Assembly: GCA_001661515.1 (NCBI GenBank)
Contig: LUVW01000041.1
Coordinates: 118,124 to 177,621 of the forward strand
Reading direction: 5' to 3'
Source of the DNA: Capniomyces stellatus
Lineage: Eukaryota > Kickxellomycota > Harpellomycetes > Harpellales > Legeriomycetaceae
Length of the DNA stretch: 59,498 nt
Position 1 is the first letter of the stretch, and each line of letters starts with the position of its first letter. Of this stretch, positions 31,654-42,393 are shown piece after piece. The notes below the pieces were generated by a model. The model was not told the origin of the DNA, searched no databases, and saw nothing but the letters and a program-made list of their open reading frames with translations. Both the position numbers and the translations under genes were made by a program.

Positions 31654-33480
31654 AGTGTCCTTTAATAAATCTTAATCTTCAACCTTGATTTCAGAATTGA
31701 CTTTTATTGTCAAATTATTTTTTAAAGAAAAAAGCAAAAAAGGTAAAAATAAAATCCGTAAGTTTTCTAAAATGTATTACGTGAACTTTGGGTACACTAA
31801 AAACTAAACTCGACAAATCTGCCTAAAATTAAATCCAATATAAAAAATATTTTTTTTCAATTCAACTTTTTGAATTACCAAATTAATTCTCAAAAAGTTA
31901 TACCAAAAAAATAAAATAAAAAAGAAATAAATAAAAAGCCACATAAGCTGAGCATAGAAGACCTATTAGGTGAAAATTTTATTTGGATTAAATATAAGCC
32001 CACAATCGAAAATCGTTTAACAAACGCTAACTTTTGAAAACAATTAGAAAAGCGAAAGAGTAAACCCAAACTAAATATCAATAAGCGATATTTAATGGCA
32101 TAATTGTAGGATAAATCGATATAAAGCTAGACTTGATTAAGTTGGTCATCTTGCAAAAATTGACAAGGCGCTTTAAACAGTACAGATACAGTGGACGATG
32201 GCGTAAATATAGTTAAAATATAGCTGTTAAATAAGAACTGGTAGTTAGTAACATAATAACATGACAATAGGAGCATAAATGCCGTAATAGCATCAGAAAT
32301 GTATTATATGGTGTTGGATATTGATAAGGGTGTGTTATTGTTAATTGATAGCTGGGAATGATAAAACAGAATAAAAGAAAAAATATTGAGTTGTTCAGTT
32401 GAAGAAACGGATGAGAGGTGCATATACTTGCCTAGATTGTTGTTGATTGTGGTTGTTAGAGTGGCAAAGAGACCAATAAAAATAAACCAGTTAATTGTGT
32501 GAATGAAGGGATATGGGATAGTGCAATTGATGGGGATAATACAATCCATGTTGTAACGCTGTCCAAATATAAACATCCATGGTTGGTTTAGGATGGGGAA
32601 AATAAACAGTTGTGTCGCGTGTTTGATATGTTGTTATTTAGAAAGAGATGGAGCAATGGCATTTTGATAGTGGTATTAAAACAACAATGTCAAACTGGGC
32701 AAGTGAAGATGGGTAGAATAAATGAATCAGTAAATTAGATTAAGCAAATAGAGTGAATAAAGCAGATAAATAATTTCAATAAAAAATAAAGTAAATAAAG
32801 TAAATAATGTAAATAATGTAAATAAGGTAGATAAAGTAAATAAAGCAGATAAAGCAAATAGAGAGAATAAAGTAGATAAACGCCAAGTCAACACCATCAA
32901 CCAATTATGGATCGAGTGGTCTATACATCTGAATGTCTGTGCAGTTCCAAAATAAAGCGAGAACAATCAAACTGATTATGGAAGTGGAAATGGAAGTGGA
33001 ATCGGAGCTAGATTTACAGGGTCTAGAATTTAAATTGGGATATGGATATGCCTGATTGTTCAAGTGGGCAGCAACAATGGCTGAATAAATGGGTGAATAG
33101 ACACTAGCCAATGTATTGGGAGTGTGGGATGTGGGGGCCGTGGACTTGGAAAGTGAAATAGAGCATTCGATCAAATTACATAACAATAACAATAACAATA
33201 TGAATGATAATAACAATTACAATAAAAATAAAAATGATAGTGATAATATAGTATAATATAATAAAGTTACAATTACAATAACGATGAAAATAATAATACG
33301 ATATGATAATGAAAATAATAATATGATATGATAATGATAATAATAGTAACATATAACAATGGCAATTATAATAATACTGATAATGATACTGATTGTCAAG
33401 AATAGGTAATAATAGAAAATAAGTGCCAATAGGCAAAGTTATAATGGTTTTGAAGTTGTTTATTTAAAGAGAACAGAGAC
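31654..33480. other. AT-rich simple-sequence region upstream of TRM9
   Basis: Microsatellite-like DNA: GTAAATAAA/GCAGATAAA repeats (about 32745-32880) and GATAATGATAAT/ATAACAAT repeats (about 33180-33410). Minus-strand frames near 32304-32576 (one hydrophobic segment, then a CTAG/GCAAG boundary) and 32905-33216 are unassigned. Confidence 0.5.
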
Positions 33481-33485
33481 AATTG

Positions 33486-33549
33486 TTGTCAGATGAGGAT
33501 TGTTTTTCCACAACAATCCTCCACTATTTATAGAAAATAGTTCTGACAA
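33486..33549 (+). other. 64-nt sequence able to fold as a three-way junction
   Basis: Outer stem TTGTCAG (33486-33492) with CTGACAA (33543-33549). Inside are two perfect hairpins: AGGATTGTT (33496-33504) with AACAATCCT (33512-33520), and CTATTT (33524-33529) with AAATAG (33535-33540). No gene context. It may be a structured RNA or a transposon end. Confidence 0.45.
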
Positions 33550-33552
33550 AAC

Positions 33553-33650
33553 TAGAACTAAAACTAAGACTAAAACTTAAAACTAAAATTAAAACTAAAA
33601 CTAAAACTATGACTAGACTAAACTAAACTAAACTAAAACTAAATAGTAAT
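33553..33650 (+). repeat. Degenerate CTAAAA tandem repeat
   Basis: Runs of CTAAAA/CTAAA units with scattered changes. Too degenerate and internal for a telomere. Confidence 0.7.
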
Positions 33651-33653
33651 ATT

Positions 33654-33698
33654 GCAATTCCGCAGTTCAGAATTGCGTCATACTAAGTGAATCATGAC
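33654..33698 (+). repeat. 45-bp direct repeat, copy 1
   Basis: Differs at two positions from the copy at 33775-33819. Starts with a near-palindrome GCAATTCCG/CAGAATTGC around GCAGTT-type spacer and ends ATCATGAC. The two starts are 121 bp apart. Confidence 0.8.
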
Positions 33699-33774
33699 GG
33701 CGGAATAAATAAAAATAAGTAAAGTAATTAAATCACGCAATTATTAATGAATTAAATCAAGACTAAAATATATT

Positions 33775-33819
33775 GCAATTCCGCAGTTCGGAATTGCGTC
33801 ATACTAAGCGAATCATGAC
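33775..33819 (+). repeat. 45-bp direct repeat, copy 2
   Basis: Carries a perfect 9-bp inverted repeat, GCAATTCCG and CGGAATTGC, separated by CAGTT. Followed by CTGATAATGA microsatellite DNA (about 33819-33870). Confidence 0.8.
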
Positions 33820-34320
33820 ACTGATAATGATGCTAATAATGATACTGATACTGATACTGATAATGATGCTAATAATAAAAACAAGACTAACAAATGGGAA
33901 CGGATAATGGTATGAATAAACAGTAAATGCGAGTAAACAAGTGATCCTTGGATCATAGTACTAGACAAAAACACGAAACATACCGTGTTTATGCCATCAG
34001 GCACGGAAATTGGAGCAGAGACAGCGGAAACAGCGAAAGTAAACAACAGGCGGCGAATGGAGAGTGGTGAATGGTGATTGATATGGTGCGTTGAGCGCAT
34101 TCCAAAAACAAACAATGGAGCTGGCTCAGGATGTTTGTGTATATGTAGCACAATCGACACTTGGAGCAGCAAGAGAGGATTGGTGCATTTAAAAAGAGGG
34201 GGGAAGAGGATGGAGTTTAAGAGATACAATAGTGGGTAGGTGCATTTATGAAGAGATAGAGATAATGATGGGTAGAAGCATATATGGAGAGATAGAGAGA
34301 TAATGATGTGTATGAGCATA

Positions 34321-35880
34321 CAGTGGGTCGCAAAATTTTTCGAATGTTTTTTTTTTAATTTTGAAAACTATGTAACTTTGTCAGTATTGACCTGATTGTG
34401 TTGAAATAAACATAATTATGTAGACAGCTAAACATAGTATTACAAACATAATCCAATATTTGTATTATTAATCATGTTGAATAATTAAGACCTAATTAGT
34501 CAAAAATCATCATTCGAAAAATTTTGCGAATAAAAAACTAGTATCTCGTATGCCCCCCTTTTGCAGCGAGTACTGCCTTGATTCGAGCCGGCATTGATTC
34601 TATGTACTTTTGCCAGATTTCCTTATTAAATTTATTCTATTCGTTGTTGCATCGATTCCATAGTTCGTGCACACTGGTCGCTTTGATATCGTACTCGGTC
34701 AATTTTAGCTTCAGGTGGTGCCAGAGGTGCTCAATCGGATTCATGTCTGGTAATTGAGCTGGCCAACTGAGTAAATTTATCCTGTTATCCCTGAACCATG
34801 CTTTGGCCAAATTTGAGGTGTGCTTGGGGTTGTTATCCTGCTGAAATATCACATCTTCAGCCCCAAAACCCCAGTAATCTAGGCTATCTTTGAACAAAGT
34901 TTCAAGTATTTCGCAATGGAGACTGGCATCCATTTTCTCTTCGATATGACATCCACATCCCCACTCCCTCCCACGACATACAGCCCCACATCATCAGACT
35001 TCCTCCTCCGTGTTTGACAGTCAAGTCAAGATGGTGGTCCAGAATGGGGTCGCCAGGTCGAGCTAGAAAATACTTAGCTCCATCAGATCCCCAGACGTTT
35101 ATCTTTGTTTTGTCACTCCAGACGACCTGTTTCCAGTTGTTTACGGTCCAATGTTGGTACTTTTTGGCTCAGTTAAGGCGGGTTTTCTTGTTTCGGGCTG
35201 AAATGAACGGTTTTTTCTTTTTGATTTTGCGGAAAAAATTCATACTTTTAAGCACCCTGCTTGCGGTATCATACGATACACAGTATCCATTGGAGACTAG
35301 GTGTCCATGAACGGTGGCAATGGAAGGTGGTTTTCCAGCTAAAACAAGCCGCTTAATCAGCCGTTTCATGCCCTCAGAAATCAACCCTTTCCTTCCTCTG
35401 ATGTGCAAGCATGCATGAGGCGAGTCAATCTTTCTATATTTTGATATAGTTGACAGACTTACCTTATGCATAGATGCTACAGATTTGGTGTCAGATCCAT
35501 TCTTGAGAGCATGGCTAATCAAACGGCGTTTTTCTGGAGAGATAGACTTCATGTTAATAAAAGAATTCTTGAATAAATATATTTTGGTAAAATAAAAGAT
35601 GATACATAACTGCATGTTGTGGTGTAGTATTTATTCAAAAAATTAAATTGATTGAATCTAAACTTTAAATTTTATTGACAAAAAAGTAACACAAAAATAA
35701 TAGTCGCAAAATTTTTTGAATGTGCAAAATTTACTAAATGAATCACTAACATCGAGCAAAGCAATATTATTGGTCGATATTAATATTTTAAATACTAGTT
35801 AATTATTGGTGGATTATTGGTGGATATATCGGTTGTCAAAAATAATTTTCAAAACATTCGAAAAATTTTGCGACCTACTG
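34321..35880 (-). mobile_element. Tc1/mariner element with complete ends, decayed transposase
   Basis: A 1560-bp element bounded by TA on both sides (34319-34320 and 35881-35882). The terminal inverted repeats are about 30 bp, CAGT(G/A)GGTCGCAAAATTTT and on, with one mismatch. A TCGCAAAATTTTTCGAATG-like motif occurs four times: at both termini and again inside each end (34511-34529, 35704-35722), the inner copies inverted relative to the outer ones. Confidence 0.93.
34538..35552 (-). pseudogene. Tc1 transposase (DD34E), inactivated
   Basis: Cut-and-paste transposase of the element above. The N terminus from 35552 has the helix-turn-helix (PEKRRLISHALKNGSDTKSV, then RGRKGLISEGMKRL). The catalytic part shows VVWSDKTKINVWGSDG (first Asp), IFQQDNNPKHTS (second Asp) and LPDMNPIEHLWHHLK (Glu); 34 residues lie between the second Asp and the Glu, which defines DD34E Tc1. 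It is broken by a TGA at 35169-35171, a frame change near 34975 and a TAG near 34637, so it cannot make active protein. The true C-terminal stop is at 34538-34540. Confidence 0.9.
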
Positions 35881-36123
35881 TAACTATGACTATTTAAATA
35901 ATGTTCCTTACATATAGTTAGCTGTATTAATTTTTTTTATGTTACATTCGATTTTATTTCGATTTAACGAAATTAGTTCAACTTAATTTATGCTTTATTT
36001 TTTTTTATTTTTTTTATTGAAATTTATTAATATGAACGTTAATAAATGTGAAAAGTTATGAAAGTTACTATAGTAAAAATAGTGTCAATTTAATTCGAGT
36101 TAATCCTCCTTTGGATTTAGGGG

Positions 36124-36465
36124 TCAGTTAAGTAAAAATGTTATTTTATCTTCTCTAAGTTCTTCACCTGGCTCAAAAACAAACCATTGGCATTTGATTT
36201 TGACCCAATTTTTTGTGAATGTATTTCTGTTTCTAAGCGATAGTTCCTGAACTATTAGATTTTTTAAATTTACTTTCCAACGATTGAAAAGTGCCCTTTC
36301 GTCTAAATTTATTTCCGATAAATTTTTTTCAGTTACTGATTTATTAATTTCCCAAATTGCCAGAGCAAAGAAAATCGCGTTTTGAGAGATTATTTCCTTT
36401 AAAAAATTCAATCCTGAAGCTATATCTTCTTTTGTAAACTCTCTTATATTATTTTTGTTTCCCAA
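36124..36465 (-). pseudogene. LINE ORF2 C-terminal fragment
   Basis: A 113-codon frame with AIWEINKSVTEKNLSEINLD and a W-rich ending, typical of the tail that follows the zinc-binding domain in fungal LINE polyproteins. It would follow on from the zf-RVT fragment at 39288-40262. It begins where an LTR fragment abuts (about 36466), so it was cut off. T-rich DNA at 35996-36020 could be the LINE 3' poly-A seen on the minus strand. Confidence 0.6.
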
Positions 36466-36469
36466 TCTT

Positions 36470-36673
36470 TACTTCACTTTAGTTAAATTCTATTTTATAC
36501 TTTATTTATATTACATTTTGTACATGCTTTATCATTGTTAATAAAGCGTATAAAAGATCGGATTGAACGAACTATATAACACCGATTCGATCAATGTTAT
36601 TATTCACTCAATAAACATTGTTTAACATTCTTTCTTATTATAATCCATAATTATAATCTAACATCTTAATAAT
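36470..36673 (+). mobile_element. 3' part of an LTR related to the 48305-48773 insertion
   Basis: About 200 bp aligns with the 3' part of the LTR at 48305-48773, including GATTCGATCAATGTTATTATT-like sequence, CAATAAACATTG and the same end ACATCTTAATA. The left part is missing. It lies directly against the end of a gypsy protease frame. Confidence 0.7.
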
Positions 36674-37237
36674 GGCGGATGCAGCAAGAATGAGAGGCGC
36701 CCATTCCGTTGCGTTGAGCCCAGATGGCATCATTTGCAGAGTGTCGGTGTTGGCGTTGTCAGAAATCTGGATGGTCATGTCGGCTGGGTTGTAGCAGGCG
36801 TTGGCTGCAACAATAAAGTTGGCGCCCAGAATGATGTCATAAGGTTGAGAAGTCATGAGTCTGAAGGTAGTGTTGAATGAGGTGCGGTTGAAGTCGAGCG
36901 TGGCAATGGCGATTCGGCTGGATGTAGACGACTCAGAGTTGCTTCCCATTCGCAGTTTCAGCGGCTTGAATGGTTTGGTGAGTAGATTGAGTTGAGAAGC
37001 GAGTGATTCAGTCATAGAGGTGATTTGCGAGCCAGTGTCGAGTAGAACAGAAACAGGCGTGTTGTTGATAAAGGCGGTGAACTTGAAGCAGATGGATTCG
37101 TTGAGGTGCAGATTCATGGTTGTCAGTGTTGCAGAAGTCAGTTTGTCAGCTGGAACAGAGTGGAACGGCAGTTGAGGAGCAAATGTGGCAGAAATGGGTT
37201 TGTCGGGTGGTTTTGGGTTAATGGTTGAATAAAGCAT
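36638..37237 (-). pseudogene. Ty3/gypsy-type protease fragment
   Basis: Retropepsin-like frame: SVLLDTGSQITSMTESLASQ carries the DTG active site, followed by the ILGANFI flap-end motif. It lies downstream of and in a different frame from the gag fragment at 37255-37792, as in gypsy elements. It runs into the LTR fragment at its 3' side, so the reverse transcriptase part is gone. Confidence 0.75.
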
Positions 37238-37254
37238 AGACTGACCACCATCAT

Positions 37255-37792
37255 CTATGCGCTGTCTTTTCCCTGCTCTGAATCCTCGATTTCAACAGAG
37301 TTGAAGTTCCTGAATCCTTTGTTGTTGTTTGGACACATAGTTTTCAAGTGTCCTTTCTTCCCACAACCAAAGCAGATACAGTTTTTGACGTATACTTCAA
37401 ACTCGGCCTTAGTCATTGCGGTGTTTCCTGGGCTGTGTGGCTGCATGTTGCGTTGCTTTTGCTGGCCAAAGTTTGAGTTTGAGTTGGAGTTTGAGTTTGA
37501 GAAGCGGCGAATGGGTGCAGAAATAGTGTCCAAGTCCATGGCGTTTGAGAAGTCATTTTTGAACACTGTGGATGGACTGGACGGTTTCTGTTGGATTTCC
37601 TGAACTTGCAGGCGGAGTCTCTGTTCGAAAGCTAAGAAAGATTCATCTCTGATTTCTGGCAGGTACCTGCGGATTGTTGGGTCAATCTGCTGTCTCAACA
37701 TGGCTACAGCAAGGGTGTCATCATTCTTAGCTACCAGATTGATAGCTGGTCTGATTCTTTGAATGAATGAGTTGAAACCAATCTTGAGGGGC
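37255..37792 (-). pseudogene. Gypsy gag fragment with zinc knuckle
   Basis: Contains IRRYLPEIRDESFLAFEQRL and a CCHC knuckle CFGCGKKGHLKTMC, plus an NSNSNSNS low-complexity stretch. Its upstream part (to 37792) is nearly identical to the end of the gag piece at 40825-41350. Truncated at 37793 by an LTR-like sequence. Confidence 0.8.
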
Positions 37793-38280
37793 TGTTATGA
37801 TTTAACATTAAATCGATTCATGATTCTATAGTCAATTATAGTATAAAAACAATAAATAGTAAAATTGGTAGTAATGATATTTTTACATATATTCCCCAAG
37901 ATTCATTTGGGTTTGTCTTGTTTAATTAATAAAAGCTAGCTGGTCGAGATATAAATATAATAACGTATTGTGGTAGGGCTTTTTAGTTATAGTACCCAAA
38001 TAGTCTGTTTTAGCTCGTTGACATTTCTAAATACATTTTTATTATTATTCAGGTTTTTCAGAAAACCAGTTTTTTGTTCAAAGTTAGGTATTTTTTTCAT
38101 TATTTATAGTAGACTTTTTGAGGGAACAAAGGTCCCTCTACGATAAGTGGAAATCCTTTTATGGCCACATTCGCACTTTATTTTGTATAAGTTTAAAGAT
38201 ATATAATGAATTTAATAAATCAGTTCTGTATGTTGTAAATCTAAATAGTAAAAATAGAAATAAAATTTAAACTAAATAAA
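37793..38280 (+). mobile_element. LTR-like sequence between gag and LINE fragments
   Basis: Starts TGTTATGATTTAACA, a 5-bp inverted repeat like those that open the other LTRs here. About 490 bp of AT-rich DNA before LINE coding sequence begins at 38281. The 3' end is not defined and no target duplication is visible. Confidence 0.4.
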
Positions 38281-39134
38281 ATTGAAAACCGTTCAGCCAG
38301 GAAACACGTCCGACCATATGCTCGTGTCGATCGAGAGGATTATCGGTGGATATAAAAAAGAGAGAAAAAAGGAAAGAGATTGGTGCATGAATGCATCTCA
38401 CTTCAAAAAAAAAAGCTATAATAAGGAGGTAAAAAACATGCTAGGGAAACAGAAGGAAGAAAGTAAGGACAGTATGGTGTAAAGCTGGGATTTATTAAAA
38501 GAGAATTTAAAAACGTACAGCAGGGAGTACGGAATAAAGTTAAAAAAAAAATAACGAGGCGCTATTAAAAGAAAATATAAAGAAACTGGAAAAATTAAAT
38601 GAAAATTCACCATCGAAAGACAATTAATTTGAAAGTCTGAAATGGATGAACGAACTGGGGGAAATCAAGGCAAAAATTCAGGAGTATTGGACCAACAGAG
38701 CCAGAGGAACCATGATCAGATCAAGGGCAAACCGGGTAGAAAATAGCGAAAGATCAACGAGATATTTTTTCGAATTTATTAAATCGAGGGAAGTGGCCAA
38801 CCAAATTGGCGAATTAAGCAAAGATGAAGAAACAACAACCAGTGATCCTGAGGAAATACTAGAAATTTGCCATATATTCTACACAGAATTATTTGCAAAT
38901 GGAATGGTAAATGAAAATGCGCAGAGGACACTAATGAGGAACATTAAAACCGGGCTAAACATGGAGGAAATGCAGCAAATGGAGGCAGATTTCACCGAGG
39001 AGGAGGTAGAAACAACAATAAAAAGCTGTAAAAATAATGGCGCACCAGGGCCAGATGGGATTACGTATGAATTTTACAAAGAATTCATAGAAGACCTAAC
39101 ACCAATGATGACCAGGCTATTTAACGAAATATAA
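38281..39134 (+). pseudogene. LINE fragment: end of endonuclease and start of reverse transcriptase
   Basis: Begins KTVQPGNTSDHMLVSIE (the SDH motif closing an APE-type endonuclease) in one frame. After a broken stretch it continues at 38646 with a typical pre-RT region and NNGAPGPDGITYEFYKEF, the first RT motif. It ends at 39134, where an LTR-like repeat abuts. Orientation is opposite to the LINE fragment at 39288-40262. Confidence 0.8.
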
Positions 39135-39144
39135 AATAGCATTT

Positions 39145-39293
39145 AATAAATACAATTTCATTCATTAAATAGTTTTATTAAATATTAGTATTTAAATTAA
39201 TTTAGTATAAAAGACTTAATTTAGTTAGTTATTAGTTCATTAAGTCTTTTAATTTTTAAAGTTATTAAATAAATTATATTTAAATCATTACAT
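39145..39293 (+). mobile_element. Copy of the 151-bp solo LTR family
   Basis: About 90% identical to the solo LTR at 41825-41975 and ends in the same AAATCATTACA; the first few bases are changed. It has the hairpin arms AAAAGACTTAAT (39209-39220) and ATTAAGTCTTTT (39239-39250). It sits exactly at the junction of two LINE pieces in opposite orientation, without an obvious target duplication. Confidence 0.75.
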
Positions 39294-40262
39294 AAAGTCT
39301 CTTATTATATTCCAATATTTTTTGATTCTGGCACAGCCATAAAAACGATGGTATAAATCTTCAACTTCGAAATCACAAAACGGACACTGAAGTTTGTTCG
39401 GGTCAATATAGCTTATCATCGATGCTGGTGTTCTTACTGCCCCATTAAAGAATAACCACAGGTAGGATCTTATTTTGGGTGTTATTCCTAAATTATAGTT
39501 CTTTTTCCAGTTGATCTCGTTTAACTCGACGTCGTCTGGTATATTCCATTTTTTTCTGTTTATAGCTCCTCTGTCTTTGACAAACTTTGACGGTCTGCCC
39601 TGCCTGGGTGTGTAACTTTTTATGCTGTCGCCTGCGAGTAGCATCTGGTTGTATGGTAAGTACAACTTTTCAACATTTTTATGTTTTTCCAAAATATAAA
39701 ATTCTTCATTGCTAATATCTATTTTCTTTGTTTTTCCTTCTATGTTTAGGTGATATGTGCTTTCGCTGTCCTTCTCGTCCCGTCTTTTTTCCGTGTTGTT
39801 GAGCACTTCTCCGATGGTATGTATATTATTTTTTTTGCATTTCGAGATGAATCTTTTTGTAAAACTTACATTTTTTAAAATTTTATTTATTTCTGTTATA
39901 GGCAACGATAATTTTTCCTCGACCGACCAGTTCTCGATGCTTTCGGCGCTTGTATCTGCTGTCTCCTTGAATGTTTCCCAACATTCAATTACGTGTCTCC
40001 AAAAGTCTGGTAAGTTTTTTTTTGGTTTTTTTTTTTTAATTAGATCTGATTGATGTTTATTATTAACTCTGCCTATGTGATGTTTTACTAACCACCTAAA
40101 TATCTCTGTCCATTTAGATTTTGACTCATTCAATCCTTCGACAAATATTTTCGCAAAGACGGCATTGACTTGGATTTCGATCGGCATCAGACTGAGTCCC
40201 CCATAGTTTTTGTTTTTAGTTATTTTATCATATCCTACGAAATTTTTTTTATAGCTCCATAT
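39288..40262 (-). pseudogene. LINE ORF2 fragment with zf-RVT domain
   Basis: Open minus-strand frame from the mariner boundary at 40262. It starts WSYKKNFVGYDKITKNKNYG and GGLSLMP, the usual region after the RT thumb. The zinc-binding domain is near the end: CPFCDFEVEDLYHRFYGC. The frame is uncommonly well kept (over 300 codons) for a fragment. It was cut on one side by the Tc1-like element at the TA dinucleotide and on the other by the LTR copy. Confidence 0.82.
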
Positions 40263-40263
40263 A

Positions 40264-40823
40264 CAGTGAGCGGCACAATTGTCCCAAATTTTTCAAAAAT
40301 ATATTCAAACTCTAATACTGAAGCAACTTGATATGTCAGTATTTATCAGAATATATATTTAGGTTTTACCACGTACTTTCTACTTTTTCACTAAATTTTA
40401 TCCAGTCAAAGTGCGTTTTTAAAATTTTATGGAGTTTCAAAAAATATTTTCATTTGGGACAATTTTGTCCAAAAAAAATTTAAAATTTTGTTTTTGTCAC
40501 CATAGTCTCATTAATCAATATAATTGTCTATAACTTTACTCAAGTGTTCTTTGCTTACAGTTAACTATTTTTTTAAAATAAAATTCAACCATGCCTAAAC
40601 TATCCAGTGAGTTAAAAGCAGACATCATCCAGGCACTAAGCAACGGAACATCAATCAGACAGGTTGCCAAACAGTTCAACACAAGTAAGTCTAGTGTGCA
40701 TAGGTTAAAGTCAAGCACTCAGACGCTCAACCTCAACAACTCTCCAGGCCGTAGACCAAGTTTATCACCACAGACCAAGAGACATGTTGTTCGTCAAATT
40801 TTGTCCGGAACTCATAAATCGGC
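40264..40823 (+). mobile_element. Second Tc1-like family, copy 1 (5' part only)
   Basis: Begins CAGTGAGCGGCACAATTGTC after a TA. A 327-bp leader, then ATG 40591 opens a transposase N terminus with a helix-turn-helix (NGTSIRQVAKQFNTSKSSVH, then PGRRPSLSPQTKRHVV). Cut at the single-N join at 40824. About 97% identical to copy 2 at 41456. Confidence 0.9.
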
Positions 40824-40824
40824 N
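40824..40824. other. Single-N assembly join
   Basis: One N links a truncated Tc1-like transposase to the middle of a gag gene on the other strand. The distance is unknown; do not read across it. Confidence 0.9.
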
Positions 40825-41350
40825 TGCTGTCTCAACATGGCTACAGCAAGGGTGTCATCATTCTTAGCTACCAGATTGATAGCTGGTCGGATTCTTTGAA
40901 TGAACGAGTTGAAGTCTGAGCGGTCGGTGAGCTTCAGTGACTGGATTGAACTGAGTGCGTTACCAATTGAGTTGGTACCTCCATATGCTTCTGATACATA
41001 ATGGCTGTCTTCTCAGCTAGCTCCCTCTCGCGGTTTGCGATTTCCAGTTTCTCCTGCTGCAACTGGATGACCATTTCATACTTGGCCTTAACTTCCTCAT
41101 TGATCTGGCACTGCAGGGCGGCAACTTCGGCTTGGTACTTGGCGGCTTCGGCTTGCAACTTGGAATTCTCGGTGAGAATCTTTTTGTGGCGCTTCTGTGT
41201 GGCCTCCAGCTCTGAGTTTAGCTGGTTGAATTGCTCTTCGGCAATAGCAATTCTTTCCAGAAGTTGGATGTTTTGAGTCTCCAACTCTGAATATTTGTTC
41301 TCAGCATCTTGCAGCTGAGTGGCTGAAACTTGCATATTAATGTCAGACAT
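40825..41350 (-). pseudogene. Gypsy gag N-terminal part (coiled coil)
   Basis: From ATG 41350 the frame encodes a long coiled coil (repeated Gln/Glu/Leu/Ala heptads, about residues 10-115). Downstream, in other frames, it matches the gag segment at 37690-37790. This is a second copy of that gag family, cut at the N join. Confidence 0.75.
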
Positions 41351-41455
41351 AGTAATGTAAGCACTAATATAAGCTTTGGCTATTGAATTATAAGATAGGC
41401 TATCTTAATTTCAATAAAGGTTCTTCACCAATGATAAGTATCTATTTGATAGATA

Positions 41456-42191
41456 CAGTGAGCGGCACAATTGTCCCAAAATTTTCAAAAATAAATTCAA
41501 ATTATAATAATTAAGCAACTTTATATGTCAGTATTTATCAGAATATATATTTAGGTTTTACTACGCACTTTCTACTTATTCACTAAATTTTATCCAGTCA
41601 AAGTGCGTTTTTAAAATTTTATGGAGTTTCAAAAAATATTTTCATTTGGGACAATTTTGTCCAAAAAAAATTTAAAATTTTGTTTTTGTCACCATAGTCT
41701 CATTAATCAATATAATTGTCTATAACTTTACTCAAGTGTTCTTTGCTTACAGTTAACTATTTTTTTAAAATAAAATTCAACCATGCCTAAACTATCCAGT
41801 GAGTTAAAAGCAGACATCATCCAGTGTAATAAATACAATTTCATTTATTAAATAGTTTTATTAAATATTAGTATTTAAATTAATTTAGTATAAAAGACTT
41901 AATTTAGTTAGTTATTAGTTCATTAAGTCTTTTAATTTTTATAGTTCTTAAATAAATTAGATTTAAATCATTACATCCAGGGACTAAGCAACGGAACATC
42001 AATCAGACAGGTTGCCAAACAGTTCAACACAAGCAAGTCTAGTGTGCATAGGTTAAAGTCAAGCACTCAGACGCTCAACCTCAACAACTCTCCAGGCCGT
42101 AGACCAAGTTTATCACCACAGACCAAGAGACATGTTGTTCGTCAAATTTTGTCCGGAACTCATAAATCGGCAAAATCGGTGACCAAGCAGC
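41456..42191 (+). mobile_element. Second Tc1-like family, copy 2, split by two LTR insertions
   Basis: Starts with the same CAGTGAGCGGCACAATTGTC end after TA. The transposase is interrupted at 41825 by a 151-bp solo LTR (TCCAG duplication) and again at 42192 by the chromodomain retroelement. The frame reads KSVTKQ up to the second insertion and appears to resume as LEYNSATGIT at 47709. Confidence 0.88.
41825..41975 (+). mobile_element. 151-bp solo LTR with TCCAG target duplication
   Basis: TGTAAT...ATTACA termini, flanked by TCCAG at 41820-41824 and 41976-41980. The uninterrupted site is visible in copy 1 of the Tc1-like element (40630s), so it is a clean insertion. It has a TATA-like TATAAAAG, the arms AAAAGACTTAAT/ATTAAGTCTTTT (41892-41903, 41922-41933), and a stem TAATAAAT/ATTTATTA just inside its 5' end. 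Very short for an LTR. Confidence 0.9.
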
Positions 42192-42393
42192 TGTAAGAAT
42201 TTACAATTCACCAATAGCTATTTAGATTTATACCCAATTCAATTCATAGTATAATTATTAATAGACTAGTTTTAATTAACTATTATTTAGTATTTGATAT
42301 AAAAGACTTAGTGGTTTAATACCAATGTAAACTAAGTCTTTTAATCTCGTTAATAAACATATATTTAAACATCCCAAGTCTAAGATCATAACA
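42192..42393 (+). repeat. 5' LTR-like end of element 1
   Basis: Opens with inverted repeat TGTAA/TTACA. Contains TATAAAAGACTTAG and the hairpin arms AAAGACTTAGT (42302-42312) and ACTAAGTCTTT (42331-42341), then GTTAATAAACA as a poly-A-like signal. The right border is inferred. Confidence 0.6.

Larger units (their letters stand above)
32905..34100 (-). other. Possible split gene for a small secreted/membrane protein (doubtful)
   Basis: An ATG at 34100 starts a 39-codon exon with a signal-like segment (LLFTFAVSAVSAPIS) ending exactly at a GTATGT donor at 33983. Downstream on the same strand, a frame ending at 32905 reads as a Ser/Pro-rich stretch followed by a C-terminal hydrophobic segment (ISTSIISLIVLALFW). 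Together they could be a secreted or membrane protein, but the middle is simple repeat and I could not join them in one frame. Unassigned. Confidence 0.2.

Noticed and set aside
33553..33650. CTAAAA repeats as telomeric DNA
   Set aside because: Degenerate, internal, and not a typical fungal telomere unit.
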